Assembly: GCA_039707465.1 (NCBI GenBank)
Contig: CM077644.1
Coordinates: forward strand, 220,014,962 to 220,078,961
Direction of reading: 5' to 3'
Source of the DNA: Rhabdophis nuchalis
Lineage: Eukaryota > Chordata > Lepidosauria > Squamata > Natricidae
DNA: 64,000 bases
Shown: in pieces, positions 32,113 through 47,060 of the stretch
How positions within the stretch are numbered: the first letter of the stretch is position 1
Layout of the letters: each line of letters opens with the position of its first letter
Notes under the pieces: model-generated
The model's database searches: none
The model's input: the letters and a program-made list of their open reading frames with translations, nothing else
What the model was told of the DNA's origin: nothing
Program-made: the position numbers and the translations under genes

Positions 32113-34431
32113 AAACAGTTTTTTAAAGGATGTTCAAAATAATGTAGTTTAGTGTTCCAGTAATGGAAATACTCATCTGAGATGTTATTAAACTTTCTGT
32201 CGTTTAATATATCCATGCAGATGCTGGACAACCATTAGTTATAGATTTCATTTTTAAATTTACCTTTCCTATCCTTTTGTTTGTTTTAATAGATATTTGA
32301 AAGTACCTATAAGGGGGAAAGGTATGATGAATTAAAAGAAGAAATAGTACGGTAGAAGAGAAATTTGTATAAAGCTGAACAATAACTTTAGAAGTAGCAT
32401 TAGAATAGTACTTTCTTATCCTTCTAATGTATGTACACCATTCAGGGATGCTGAGATTAGAAGCATTTATTAGAAGTCTGCACGGAGCAATAGATTGGCT
32501 CATTGGATTGAGTCACTTTCCCAATTCTGCTGTTCTGAATTTGCTGGGACCAATATACTTTCCATTAGAGTGAAATAAGCTAACTTTTCTAAATCTTCTA
32601 GCAAATGCATTTGCATAGGGGAGGGGGGATGTGGAGTCTTATCTTTCTGCAGGATATTGGCTAAAATTGGCTAAAATAAAAAATGGGAGAAATACTTGCA
32701 AATTAGATTACACAAATCTCAGGACAAAGCAAAGTCATCAACTTTAATTCATTACCTCTTGAAAATACAGACAGAATGCAGGGGCAAGAAAGGTGAAACT
32801 CTTCTATGGTGCAATATTCTAAATATATTTTCATTTCTTTAATAGACACAGAATAAACAGAATAAACATATCAAAGTTCAGTTTGTCTCAGGCAATTGCC
32901 TTGAGGCTAAAAGTCAGGCTGAGGAGAAACATGTGCACCACCTCTAGTAGAGGATAACTAAATGCTATCCATACCATCAGTTGACCTAAAGAAATACTAT
33001 GATGACAAAAACAATTGCAAATCTTATCATGGCTAACAGTTATTCAACTTATGTGTGTTGTGGAAGAAGAATGTACAATAGAAACCTATTTCTGAATATC
33101 AGGTGAAATTCACCCCTTTTTTTCTTTTGGATGTTAAAAAGTTTTTCTGGGTCATTTGTGCATCATTCATTAAAATGGGGAATTAAAATACATTTCTTAA
33201 AAGTAGCATGTGCAGCTACTGTAGTTCTGTTGAAAAGTAGTCTAATCACTTGGTAGCATATCACCACATGTAGATCTTGGTTTTCTAGAAGGGATAGAAT
33301 ATGCAACTGAATATTAGGGTCAGATGCTTGATTTTGGCAATTTTGTATATAGTAGGAAGGAAGACTTAGTGTGTCAATTTCTTAGCTGTCTTTTGTAATT
33401 CTTGTTTTGAAGGTGACTGCTAGTGAACAAATGTTTCTATTCTCACAGACATCCAGTACTAATATAGTTGTTTGATTGGGATGTGTTGTAATATGCATCC
33501 ATTAAGATTACTATTCTCTATGAAGGGTGCACAATTTGTTTATTTAATTTATATCCTGCCTGTATTATTTTTATTAAAAAATCAAGGTAGCGGACCTATT
33601 TAATATATATCACATTCAGTTCTTTTTTTTTATTATGTTTGTTGTGTGTAGTTGAGCATACAATATATAGGGAATAGTTTTAAAGGTCTTGAATAGTTTA
33701 ACAGTTTTTCACCTATGACACATGACAGCAATATTAAAGAGAAAACACCATCATATTCCATTATCTTCCTTGTATTTACATTGACACATCCTTGAGGTTT
33801 TCTTAGTAACATACAGCTAATTTTAGCAGCTTGTTTTTGAGTGACATGAATGCCTTGCTCAAAAAAGGTTACAATGATCTTGAATGATGATTGAAATGTA
33901 TGTTTCCTTTTAGATTGTCAATGTTTCACCAATTTTGCTATTTGTAGAAATTCTCCCTGATTTAAGCATATAACTACTCTTAATTTTTTAAAAAAGTATC
34001 ATGGTACTGAACAGTAGATGGCAGTATTGTTCTCCTTGGTCAAAGCAGATTTGCACACATTCTCCCTCCCTCCCTCCTTTTAAGTAGTACTTGATTTCAT
34101 TCATATTGAAATTCTAGTTGTAGAAGTACTGCCTTAACATTAGTTTTTGAAATACACTGTGATTTATCTGCATTTGAGACTTTGATACTATATATTAAAT
34201 TTAACAGTATAGTAAATTTCAGATGCTTTTCCTTCTGTATTTCCTTCTGTATTTCCCATGGGAAAATCTTTATGCTTAATATCACTTGGTAACAGTGAAT
34301 GGGATATTTAAATGAGCAGGCCCATTTACAAACTGAATAATGAATAGTGTTATGTGTTTGTGTGTGTATGAAAATATTGAACAATTTGAACACATTATGT
34401 TGCAAACACATCACCACTAAACAGAAGAATC
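32113..34431. other. Unassigned AT-rich intronic DNA
   Basis: One LINE-tail-like stretch at 33531-33600 (TTATTTAATTTATATCCTGC). A CCCTCCCTCCCTCC run lies near 34065-34078. Nothing coding. Confidence 0.42.
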
Positions 34432-34433
34432 TA

Positions 34434-35289
34434 CAGGTGAAACTCAAAAAATTAGAATATTGTACAAAAGTTCATTTATTTCAGTAATGCAACTTAAAAG
34501 GTGAAACTAATATATGAGAAAAGACTCATTACATGCAAAGCAAGATTGTTCAAGCCGTGATTTGTGATAATTGTGATGATTATGACTTACAGCCCAAATC
34601 CACAATCTCAGGAAATTAGAATATTACATGCAATCAATAAAACAAGGATTGTACATAAAATAATATCGGACCTCTGAAAAGTATAAGCATGTATATGTAC
34701 TCAGTACTTGGTTTGGGCCCCTTTTGCAGCAATTACTGCCTCAATGCAGCGTGGCATAGAAGCTATCAGCCTGTGGCATTGCTGAGGTGTTATGGAAGAC
34801 CAGGATGCTTCAATAGCATCCTTCAGCTCTTCTGCATTGTTTGGTCTCAGGTCTCTCATCTTTCTCTTGGCAATGCCCCATAGATTCTCTATGGAGTTCA
34901 GATCAGGCGAGTTTGCTGGCCAATCAAGTACAGTAATCCCACGGTCATTGAACCAGGCTTTGGTGCTTTTGGCAGTGTGCCAGGTCCTGCTGGAAAATGA
35001 AGTTAGCATCCCCATAAAGCTCGTCTGCGGAAGGAAGCATGAAGTGCTCCAAAATCTCCTGGTACATGGCTGCATTGACCCTGGACTTAATGAAGCACAG
35101 TGGACCAACACCAGCAGATGACATGACTCCCCAAATCAACACAGACTGTGGAAACCTCACACCGGACTTCAAGTATCTTGCAGTGTGTGACTCTCCATTC
35201 TTCCTCCATACTCTGGGTCCTTGGTTTCCAAATGAGATGCAAAAGTTGCTCTCATCAGAAAAGAGGATTTTGGACCACTGAACAACTGG
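34434..35289 (-). mobile_element. Tc1-type transposon, 5'-truncated, minus strand
   Basis: The outer terminus CAGGTGAAACTCAAAAAATT follows a TA dinucleotide (34432-34433). This is a long terminal region typical of vertebrate Tc1 elements. On the minus strand the transposase relic includes KILFSDESNFCISFGNQGP and LDWPANSPDLNSIENLWG, the latter carrying the second Asp and the Glu of the DDE catalytic triad. The two pieces are in different frames because 8 nt are missing near 34990 relative to the partner copy. The DNA-binding N-terminus and the other terminus are absent. Confidence 0.9.
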
Positions 35290-35530
35290 ACTTTGGATCA
35301 CTGTGCTTCATTTAAGTCCAGGGTCAACACAACCATCTACCAGGAGATTTTGGAGCACTTCATGCTTCCTTCTGCAGAGGAGCTTTATGGGGATGCTAAC
35401 TTCATTTTCCAGCAGGACTTGGCATTTGCCCACACTACCAAAAGCACCAAAACCTGGTTCAATGACCGTAGGATTACTGTGCTTGATTGGCTAGCAAACT
35501 TGCCTGACCTGAACCCCATAGAGAATCTAC
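35290..35530 (+). mobile_element. Second Tc1 transposase fragment, inverted to the first
   Basis: Plus-strand copy of the same part of the transposase (IYQEILEHFMLPSAEELYG, LAFAHTTKSTKTWFNDR, DLNPIENL). It corresponds to 34888-35120 in opposite orientation. It retains the 8 bases lost in the first copy, so its frame is open across that point. It breaks off after ENL at 35530 and has no terminus. Confidence 0.88.
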
Positions 35531-35739
35531 GTGTTCAAGAATCCCAAGTTGTCTAACATAGCTTATGCTCTTTTTTTCAAGAAAAAGAACAAATTCTACA
35601 AAATAGGAAACACAGACTGCAAATGTTAAAAATTACCCCTGTAAGTTTACTGCTAATGTGAAATGTTTTAGGTAGAAGCTGTCTAATGGTGTTTGGGAAA
35701 GGTTTTTGGTGGTGGTGGGGAGGGTATCTTGTAACACTA

Positions 35740-38461
<2,722 letters not shown>

Positions 38462-38690
38462 AAAGGCCTTGGAAAAGATATTCAAATGCTGTAATATGAT
38501 TATATCTCCGAAGATCAAAATAGTGCAGGCACTGGTATTCCCGGTAACACTCCATGGAAGCAAAAGTTGGACGTTTGAGAAGCACAATAGTAAGAGAATT
38601 GATGCATTTAAAAATTGGCTTTTGAGAAAACCACTGGGAATATCACAGAGACAAGAAAACAAACCAATGGATTATTGAACTTTTCACTCA
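38462..38690 (+). mobile_element. BovB (RTE-clade) LINE fragment
   Basis: Frame 38469-38678 contains PKIKIVQALVFPVTLHGSKS, WTFEKHNSKRIDAF and WLLRKPLGI. This is the region near the C-terminus of BovB ORF2, whose usual form is ...VFPV-YG-ESWT...RIDAFELW. Flanks give no further homology. BovB is abundant in squamates. Confidence 0.8.
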
Positions 38691-39356
38691 AAGTACAAAA
38701 AAAACCCTCCTTTTAGTTGCTAATTTCTACCAATATTTCTGAACTTTATCTAGCTGGAGATGAATTTGTTCACTATTTTCCCCCAACCTATTTTATGACT
38801 TTAAATATATACAAAATGTCAGATGAACATATCAATAAAGTACATTTTTTAAAGGTTTAGGTCTTCAAGATACCAGATACTTCAAGTCTGATTGGATCAG
38901 AAGGAAAAGCAGAAATACCTTATCCTTACCATCCAATTAGCATTACACTGACTACCATACAGAGCAGAAAACCATTTGTCATAGGCAGTGAGTTCTAATG
39001 TTTTTTCTTTTTTTACACAGACATTTTAAAATTGTTAGAAAACAATTCTAGATTTCATTATACAACTTACTTGATTAAAAAAATATGATTTTTATACAAA
39101 GTTCACAACACCCAAATTTTATTTATTCTGTTAACAGTTTCATTTTCAGTATTGCCTTATTTTGCTTTCTTTATCTACAATTCTGATTCACAGTGTTTTA
39201 AGCTTGCTTATTAGCATCCTTAAGCCAAGAAATAGTATAAAGCTAAATAAAAATACTAATTAGAAAAGAATGGGAAAAATGTATACATATTTATATTCTT
39301 ATAGTATTTCCAGAAATGAGCTGTGTAGTTTCCTATGACAGAACAAAATAAGTTGT
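38691..39356. other. Unassigned AT-rich intronic DNA
   Basis: No recognisable coding or repeat content. Confidence 0.4.
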
Positions 39357-39364
39357 GTTAGATC

Positions 39365-39582
39365 CAGAGGTGGGTTCCTACCAGTTCAGACCAGTTTGGC
39401 TGAGGAGGTAGTAACTTGGCCGGCCATGCCCCTGAACTGGTTCTATTGGCGGTGCCATAGGCCCCACCATCTTGTTTCTTTGCTTCTTTGCATGTGCAGA
39501 ATCAATTTTTTTACTACTGAGCTTGCGTACGTAGCGCGTCCCTGAGAGAACCAGCCATAACAGAAGCCGGAAGTCACCCCTG
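39365..39582. mobile_element. hAT-type MITE, CAGAGGTGGGTT family, copy 1
   Basis: 218 bp starting CAGAGGTGGGTTCCTACCAG and ending AAGTCACCCCTG. Flanks GTTAGATC (39357-39364) and GTCAGATC (39583-39590) match at seven of eight. The left end matches that of the element at 40819. Confidence 0.78.
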
Positions 39583-39590
39583 GTCAGATC

Positions 39591-40810
39591 TGGTTTTAGA
39601 CAATGGAAAGTACTGTGGCCTTTAGAAAATGGTAACATCCTCTTTTCATTTGCTTCTCCTAGATATCCTGAAGTTTTACCCTTGGATAGCTCTTATCATT
39701 GGCAAAGGGCTGTTTTTCAGCAGTCAGTACAAAGACAAGTAATCTGAGTATTCGGCACTGTTTCTGAATAAGCAAATATTTAAAAAAAAAACCTAGAAAT
39801 CAAGACTATGTAAATACTGTGTTTTCTAAAATCCAAAACATTAGAAAGGGCTTTGTGGGTAGTAGTTTTAAAAGATCAGAAAACTGGGGTGTTCTTGAAG
39901 AAGACAGTGCTTCTGGTTTGTAGGTAATCCTCATTTACCAGCAGTAATTAGGACCAGGTGCTCTGTTGCTAAATGATGCAGCAAAGGTGCAATGTCTTAT
40001 TTTTGACAGTAGTCCTGACAATCCTAATTTGCAGAGTCTTCTAGTAGGACATTTTTCTAGTGCAATCCTTTCTGTGAGATGTGTTGTCTTGTAATGACCT
40101 ATAATGGATATAATTTGTAATGGGTGTTATCTACAGGATATTTTCTTTTATTTCATTTTTAACTTTAAAATGTTTAACTTGCCTTTGTATTCATGAAACT
40201 TCTACACCTGTATCTGCAGAGATGGTTACACTTGTATATAACCTCATTAAAGAACCTCCCAAGCACGAAAGGATCCATCTCATGTCAATGTTTCTATTAG
40301 TTTCCCTAAAGGTTAGGACTGTCTTTTGCTGACATTTCCTTGGACCTGGCAAAGCAAATAGAACGTATTACTACTTTTGAGTATATCATGAGGACGTCAC
40401 AAAAAAAAAAAAACAGTATAGAAAAGCTTTATTTTCACAGATATCAATGAATTGAATCTCCAAGTGCAGGAGCCCATCAATCAGGTCTTCTGTAGGCTTT
40501 TTCTGAGTTGTATTCTTACATTGAGTAGCACTTGTTCTTGATTGGTTTCCAATATAATTATTACAAATTCCTGGCTAATTTGTCAGAAAAGTATCATAAT
40601 ACAGAGTAAAATACACCAGTGTGTGTGTATTGATATCTAACGGAATTAGTGTATTTTTTACAAAATGTCCCTGGGAGGAAAACACTTTGTACTAAAAAAT
40701 GTAGTTGAAATTGGCTTTGATTTGCTGTTACTTTGTTCTCCAGGTTTTACAAGTAATAGTAGTACAGACAACACAAAATACATTTGCTCATCTGACATCT
40801 GTATTGTTGG
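39591..40810. other. Unassigned intronic DNA
   Basis: 39925-40010 resembles the decayed dispersed repeat seen at 8360-8748. Otherwise nothing recognised. Confidence 0.4.
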
Positions 40811-40818
40811 ATTGACAC

Positions 40819-41102
40819 CAGAGGTGGGTTGCTACCAGTTCACACCAGTTTGAGTGAACCGGTAGTGGAAATTGTGACTGGGTCATCAAACCGGTAGGGA
40901 TGGCAGGTTCGCCACATCCCCAAAACGGTTCACCAGTTGCCACGGCATGGTTTTTTTGACATTTTTAATGTTCTGCACATGCACAGACCTATTACAGGCA
41001 ACTGTGCACACAAGCGAATAGTGCACATGAGTGAATCGAGCACACACGTGCAAATCACGCATGCACCGAACCAGCAGTAACACCAGCAGAAACCCATCCC
41101 TG
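40819..41102. mobile_element. hAT-type MITE, CAGAGGTGGGTT family, copy 2, perfect TSD
   Basis: 284 bp from CAGAGGTGGGTTGCTACCAG to CAGAAACCCATCCCTG, flanked by identical ATTGACAC (40811-40818 and 41103-41110). It contains CA/TG-rich short palindromes. ORFs on the minus strand (40886-41119) run across it and are not genes. Confidence 0.9.
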
Positions 41103-41110
41103 ATTGACAC

Positions 41111-43867
41111 ATATAGCATAAACTGTTCCCACTATTCCATTAGCATTAATTGATTCTTTATATTCTGCTGTATAATAAAGCCAAACCTCAAAAAATGCAA
41201 AGTAACTCTAATTAAGTCTAATTAATATTATAGCTTCCATCTATATTTTTCTCTCAGACTAATAGCAAATCATTGATCATGCTATCTATAGCTATAATGT
41301 CTATTTTCTTATATAAATATGTTAATATTAACAGGTTCTGTTGTTAGAAATGAATAAATCTATATTTTTTTTTCAATTTCTCATTGTTGAGATTTAGGTC
41401 TATACTGTTCCATTGTAACATCACCCTGTATTTTTAAGGTGTATATGAAATTGTGCAGACATTCTTATGTGCTTTTACATAATATTGGTCAAGTGAATTC
41501 TCCAATACATTGCATTTGTATGGATATTTTCCTTCAGTGCAGAAATGTATGTATATACGGTATAACCCAGTTGTATCAAAAATTATCTAGCTTTTTTGCA
41601 TGTCAACCAAGTGTGATAAAATTACCTATTTCTGGAAATTGTCTGGAAATTATTCCTCAGTTGTTCTCCAATTTCTCTGATAGGAAGGGTATTCTAAGGC
41701 TCCTGTCCTTAATACTTCATTCACTTATTTTCCCTCTTGTGGGATATATTATAGTATTGCCATCTTTTGATTGATACATCCAATCATCACAAGCTCAAGA
41801 TTGTTTTATCAGTTATGACTCTTAACACAGATATTTTCTGTGTATGTCACTATATGTTTTCATGGCATGATAGCATTTATTTATAATGTTTATAATACTT
41901 GCCTTATATATCTGATTCTCCATTATGCCTCAGAACAATTAATACTTTAAAAAGTTGCAACAATAATTCTAACACATAAAAATATAAGATATATGCAGAA
42001 TAAGAGGACATTTAATAAAGCGAAAATATTTTTAATAAGAAAACCCCCTTAACAAGACATTCTTTGATATAAATAATTTAAATCTGCTCTAAGTCCACTT
42101 TATTTGTTATTGATGAGCAATTACTTAACTTGTCTAGATTGCCTGAAATTTCATGCAATCTGGACAAGTTTAGATAAATTCAACAAGCTGATTAGGTTTT
42201 GCAACTAGAAATGTTTGAGTAAAGTTTTGGAAAATTTTAGACATGAAAAGTTTGAAAGGCTGAGTTGGGGTATGATAGCACACATAGAGATTGTCATAGA
42301 AAAGCGAATTTCCCTTCCTTCCCAAGAGGGGTTTTGGAAGTTACATAAAATCATCTTGGGGCCATATAAAATAGACAACATTCTGTTAGCTTACAGAACA
42401 GAAGAACACGATGGTAGATTGAATGTTTTGTATTCAGGCAATGTTCTAGGATCTACCTGTTGTCACCAGTGTTCTATGATCTACCTGTTGTCACTAAAAG
42501 ATCTGCAGATTACCTCTGCAGAAAGCCTGTTGGATGACAATATAGGTTAGGGATAATGACAGTGTAAAGTTGTTGCTTGCTACCAAATAAAATGCTTACA
42601 TTGAAAATGTAAGCATTTTAGATTTAAAATCATATATTTAAAGAACAGCATCGGTCTGTTTAGATTTGGTTTGCTTGGACAAGCCATCAAGCCAAGAGGA
42701 TTCACAGAGCATCTGCAAATAAAATACACAGTATGACAACTCCTGAATTATTAATCCAAATCTCTTTTGTGTGGAACTGGATATCTCTCAATTTTCTTAT
42801 TTTGATCAGTCTAGTTCTGATGCAGCAATTTTAAAGCTTTGTAAGACTGAAATTTGTTTTTTAAAAGAATGAGGGTTTTTTGGCAATTTATTCAATTTAA
42901 CATTTGTTATTTGGATTATTCTTGATACAATTGTGGCCTCTGAAGTTCCACATCTGGTAGAGGTTTTGGAGGAAACAGTTAAGGCTCTTAAGCCAGTAAA
43001 ACTGTTTGTAAAAGTTGAAGGAATTTGATGAAATTGATATTAATCATTTAGACAATTTTTGGAATAATAATTTGGAACATACTTTAAAAAATTTTTTTAA
43101 AAATGGTAGATTGCTTAAAACAATTTAAACTATCTGTTTTTTTTGATGTTAGAATGAGGTTAGTGCTGCATAAATTTTTATTTAGCAAATATTGGATATT
43201 TCAGGGTATGTTTAATACAAGTTAGCTGTAATAACCTTCCTTTGGAGGTAGATCTCAGAAATTGGAAACATAAACTGCAAAAAGTAGATCTGTTCCCTTA
43301 TTGTCACATTTTGGATTGAAATCCACTTGAGTTTTTAACATGATTTTAGATTGCTTGTTGAATTTCTATGAGATGCACATGTCCTTGTTGGCTTTCATCC
43401 AAGTATTTGGAACCTATTAGTTATCAAGATTGGTGAAATTATTGTGGGGGATAGTCAAAACAATTATTATATAACACTGGAAGGATAAATTTACAGTGAT
43501 CTGCAATAATGAATTATTGATATGTATTATTTTAACGATTTACGTGAATATTTCTTTTTCAACAAAATGACATGGAAAACAAATGCCAAAGAATTTGGTC
43601 AAACCTTTGGGAATTGTTTTGGGTGTTAATTAGTAGACCGTCTTTATTTAATTCAATATTATCTCACTGTTAGCAATTATACACTTCTGTAAGTATATAC
43701 ATATGTGGCTATATTTTTACGTGTATGCATTTCTATGTGTTCTGTGCCTAGACAAGTAGACACACACACAGAGAGAGAAAACATGCAAACTATGGTATAT
43801 GGGTTCATTATGTCAAACACACACCTACACACACCACTACATTTTGCCTTATTACATAAGTGTTCTC
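41111..43867. other. AT-rich intronic DNA with hairpins
   Basis: Holds two short inverted repeats (42128-42169 and 42588-42620) and a two-copy tandem repeat of 28 bp (42442-42496, around TCTACCTGTTGTCAC). The long ORFs at 41439-41774 and 42215-42550 have no recognisable domain. Confidence 0.45.
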
Positions 43868-43955
43868 AGTGGTACCTAAGCTTGGTGGCACAGTGATTAA
43901 AACCACTTAGAGAGGGTTGTAAAGTACGATGAAGCAGTATATAAGTCTTGCTATT
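43868..43955 (+). mobile_element. SINE/L2-like tail fragment
   Basis: CTTGGTGGCACAGTGATTA followed by GAAGCAGTATATAAGTCTTG resembles a short dispersed element. The inverse of its tail appears at 49718-49760 (GCAACAGCACTTAAACC). Confidence 0.55.
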
Positions 43956-44591
43956 TTTTTACACATTTGAACAGTGCAGATGCATTTGCTTGCCTGACAT
44001 GAATTACGTACGTCTGTCATAAAAATGTTAAACCAGTGACTCTTGCAATGATGTTTGCATCATAGAAATGTTTGGTAATCTATAAACAGATTGAAGTCAT
44101 GTTGTTTATCACAGGCAATAAGTTAAGTTAAAAAACATCAGAAGACAAAAACAAATGACTAAATAAAATGTAAAAAGCAAAGATAAAAAACATGCAATCA
44201 GCGTAAACATATGCATGAGGGGAATAAACAAACCTGAAACACATTGCGGCTGTTCTGGAATAGAAATTGGGTCTGCATCCCCTCCTGTCCTTCTCACCTC
44301 ACAAGTGGACTACTCTAACACACTCTTCATGACGGCTGCCCTTGAAAAATCTCCTGCAACCTGCAATTAGTGCAAAATGCTAATGTTAAGCAGGGCAATC
44401 CAGTATTCCACGTAACATCAGAATTTCGGGAGTGCCTTAGTGACTGGCTTGTTTCAGATTGTAATTCAAGGTCCAGGTGATAGGCTTTAAAGTCTGCATT
44501 ACTTGGGGCCTATGTGTCCCTAAGGTGTGCCACAAAAGGACGTAGACAGTATTGTATTGAAAAACATGTGGATATGAGTAACTCTCTAGGG

Positions 44592-44680
44592 CAGAGGTCA
44601 CCAAACTTGGCAACTTTAAGACTTGTGGACTTCAACTCTTCAACACAAGTCTTAAAAGTTGCCAGGTTTGGAGACCTCTG
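44592..44680. mobile_element. 89-bp palindromic hAT-type MITE
   Basis: CAGAGGTCACCAAACTTGGC at the left and GGTTTGGAGACCTCTG at the right are inverted copies. Pairing continues inward (AACTTTAAGACTTGTG with CACAAGTCTTAAAAGTT), so almost the whole element is one hairpin. Flanks CTCTAGGG and CTCTATGG match at seven of eight. Confidence 0.85.
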
Positions 44681-44773
44681 CTCTATGGGATGGATCTTTG
44701 TGTTTCCTGATTCATGGAGTCATGGTTTTTATGTCTAAGAATATAATAATGGTTGGTGGCATTTATATTTGAG

Positions 44774-44774
<1 letters not shown>

Positions 44775-44804
<30 letters not shown>

Positions 44805-44832
44805 TGTATGTATGTATGTATGTATGTATGTA
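44775..44832. repeat. (ATGT)n microsatellite
   Basis: About 14 uninterrupted ATGT units. Confidence 0.97.
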
Positions 44833-45391
44833 TTTTTATATACGTTGCTGCGCAGGATCAGTTGCTTAAAAACTAATGACTAAAGTGGCATAAGGGTGTT
44901 TCAATTAAATAAAAAATGGGGAGCCTTTATTCAAACAAATTTGCTCCCAAAGCCCTCTAAAGGAGCCAAGGTTTAATGACTTTCCTGCCTAAATTGTAGA
45001 AGAATCCCAGGTTTATTGTAGACACAATTGTTTCATATTACATAATATTTTTTTCACAAAAATGATTGACAACCATAAGAGCTGTGTGTTAATGAGTGAC
45101 AACAGCAGACTTGAAAATACTCCAAAATTCAGCATGTTGAGTTGTTCCCTTTAAAAGAATTGCTGAAATAGTTCCTTTAAGAGATTTCTGCTAAATATTT
45201 CATGCTTTCCCCCAAGCTTTTGGTTATGTAACAGTGGTACCGAGATCTATGTCTTGGGTTTGAGTCTGAACATATTATATTGGAAGCTGGCAGATAGTTA
45301 TTCTCATGTAGAATTTTGACATGAGAAGACTAAAATAAGGGAGAACTAGGCAATGTAGATCTGCTATCCTCATTGATTGAGGACTCATTGG
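44833..45391. other. Unassigned intronic DNA
   Basis: No gene or repeat edge recognised between the microsatellite and the CR1 tail. Confidence 0.4.
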
Positions 45392-45392
45392 A

Positions 45393-45456
<64 letters not shown>

Positions 45457-46521
45457 TTTATTTGTAGCCCGCTCTCTCTCCCCAGAGGGACTCGAGGCGG
45501 GGCACAGGAAAATTAAAAAAACAATAAACACAAACAGAATACATAATTTAAAATCACAATTAAACAAATCCTGCGCTAAAAACATCTATAAAAGCTAAAA
45601 ACTGTCCCTAAAACCCCTTAAACTACGAATAATTAAAATTACCCTAAAACCCCAGGACAAGGAGGCTATCCCAAGCCGGCCAGACGGAAAAAGTAGGTTT
45701 TCAATTTGAGACGGAAGGAGCGGAGGTCCGTGGTCGTCCTAATATCGGGGGGAAGGTCGTTCCAGAGGGCCGGGCCCGCCACAGAGAGAGCCCTTCCCCT
45801 GGGTGTCGCCCGCTGACACAGTCTAGTGGACGGCACCCGGAGAAGCCCCGCTCTGTGGGAGCGAATCGGCCGTGAGGATGTATGGGGCAGGATCCGATCC
45901 TGCAGATAGCTAGGTCCCGAGCCATGGAGCGCTTTAAAGATGATAATTAACACCTTGAAGCGCACCCGGAAGACGATAGATAGCCAGTGCAGCTCGCGCA
46001 AGAGCGGTGTTACATGGGTGGACCTAGTGGTCCCCATAATTGCTCGCGCGGCTGCATTCTGGACTAGCTGAAGCCTCCGGGTGCACCTCAAGGGCAGCCC
46101 CATGTAGAGAGAGTTACAATAGTCCAGTCGGGATGTCACGAGAGCATGAGTGACTGTGCAAAGGGCGTCCCGATCCAATAGGGGGCGCAATTGGCGAACC
46201 AGGCGAACCTGGTAAAACGCCCTCCTGGCCACGGCTGTCACTTGATCTTCCATGGACAGCCGGGCATCCAGGAGGACACCCAAATTGCGCACCCCATCCA
46301 CAGGGGCAAGATGTTCGCCCCCTATGGCCAGCGATGGAGTGAGCTGGTTGAATCGGGCAGCCGGAAACCACAGCCACTCGGTCTTGGTCGGGTTGAGCTT
46401 GAGTCCGTTACTTCCCATCCAGATCCGTACAGCTTCCAGGCACTGGCACATCACCGCTACGGCATCGTTGGGGTGGTTTGGGGTAGAAATGTACAGCTGT
46501 GTATCATCAGCGTACAGATGG
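45392..46521 (-). mobile_element. CR1 LINE with open RT frame and (AAT)n tail
   Basis: The minus-strand frame 46529-45666 encodes LYADDTQLYISTPNHPNDAV through LVTSRLDYCNSLYMGLPLR to the natural end YFFRLAGLG. The first few codons lie outside the element: homology to the 26823 copy starts at about 46521. The 3' UTR is 45455-45665 and the tail is about 21 AAT units (45392-45454). TGGAAA borders both ends (about 45389 and 46519), a weak target duplication. It lies antisense, about 400 bp upstream of an ARL15 exon. Confidence 0.92.
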
Positions 46522-46914
46522 AAAATCATATGTTATTCAAGAATGATCCTTTTAATGCATACCACAACTATTGATTGTGAAGGAAATAAATTATTTCATG
46601 GTTTAATAAAATATATATAGACTGGGCCTTGGGAAACTTTTTGCATTTCCATGAATAGTATCCATTTCTCTTGTGGTATACTAGGCATTTTGAAAACATT
46701 AACAAAGCAATCCTAACAGGTAATAATGCATTTGGGATAGAGATTGCAGAACTGAATAATAGTTCTGTGTAATAGTGTAGCAAAACCAGGCTATCCTTCT
46801 TATTTATCTATAGACATTTTGATTCTGGGTAATCAAATATTCTGACTTGCAAATATTCCTGCTTTTTTTGTTACTTATAAAAGGTGAACAGTCTTTCTTG
46901 ATGTTTTCTCAACA
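46522..46914. other. Intron end before ARL15 exon
   Basis: AT-rich. Leads to the acceptor at 46914-46915. No further feature recognised. Confidence 0.5.
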
Positions 46915-46915
46915 G

Positions 46916-47060
46916 TGTTTTCGAGCCCTTTGCTGCAAAGGACCTCCACCTCCACGACCAGAATATGACTTGGTTTGCATAGGTCTCAGTGGCTCTGGCA
47001 AGACAAGCCTGTTGTCTCAGCTCTGCAGTGAAAATAGAGAAAATATAGTGTCAACTACAG
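46916..47060 (+). CDS. ARL15: ARL15 internal coding exon (Cys-rich segment and P-loop)
   Basis: This exon encodes 48 codons plus one base of an Arf-like small GTPase-like protein. The peptide opens with CFRALCCKGPPPPRPEYDL, the distinctive start of the ARL15 core. It continues through a P-loop (GLSGSGKTSLLSQL), which binds the nucleotide phosphates, to VSTTG near switch I. The acceptor AG is at 46914-46915 after a weak pyrimidine tract, and the donor GT is at 47061. The exon starts in phase 0 and ends in phase 1, matching the next exon. In the known family the clustered N-terminal cysteines replace the Arf myristoylated helix and are lipid-modified; ARL15 acts at Golgi and endosomal membranes and binds CNNM magnesium transporters. 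The upstream exon with the start codon was not found here. An ORF reading on into intron 2 is an artefact. Confidence 0.95.
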
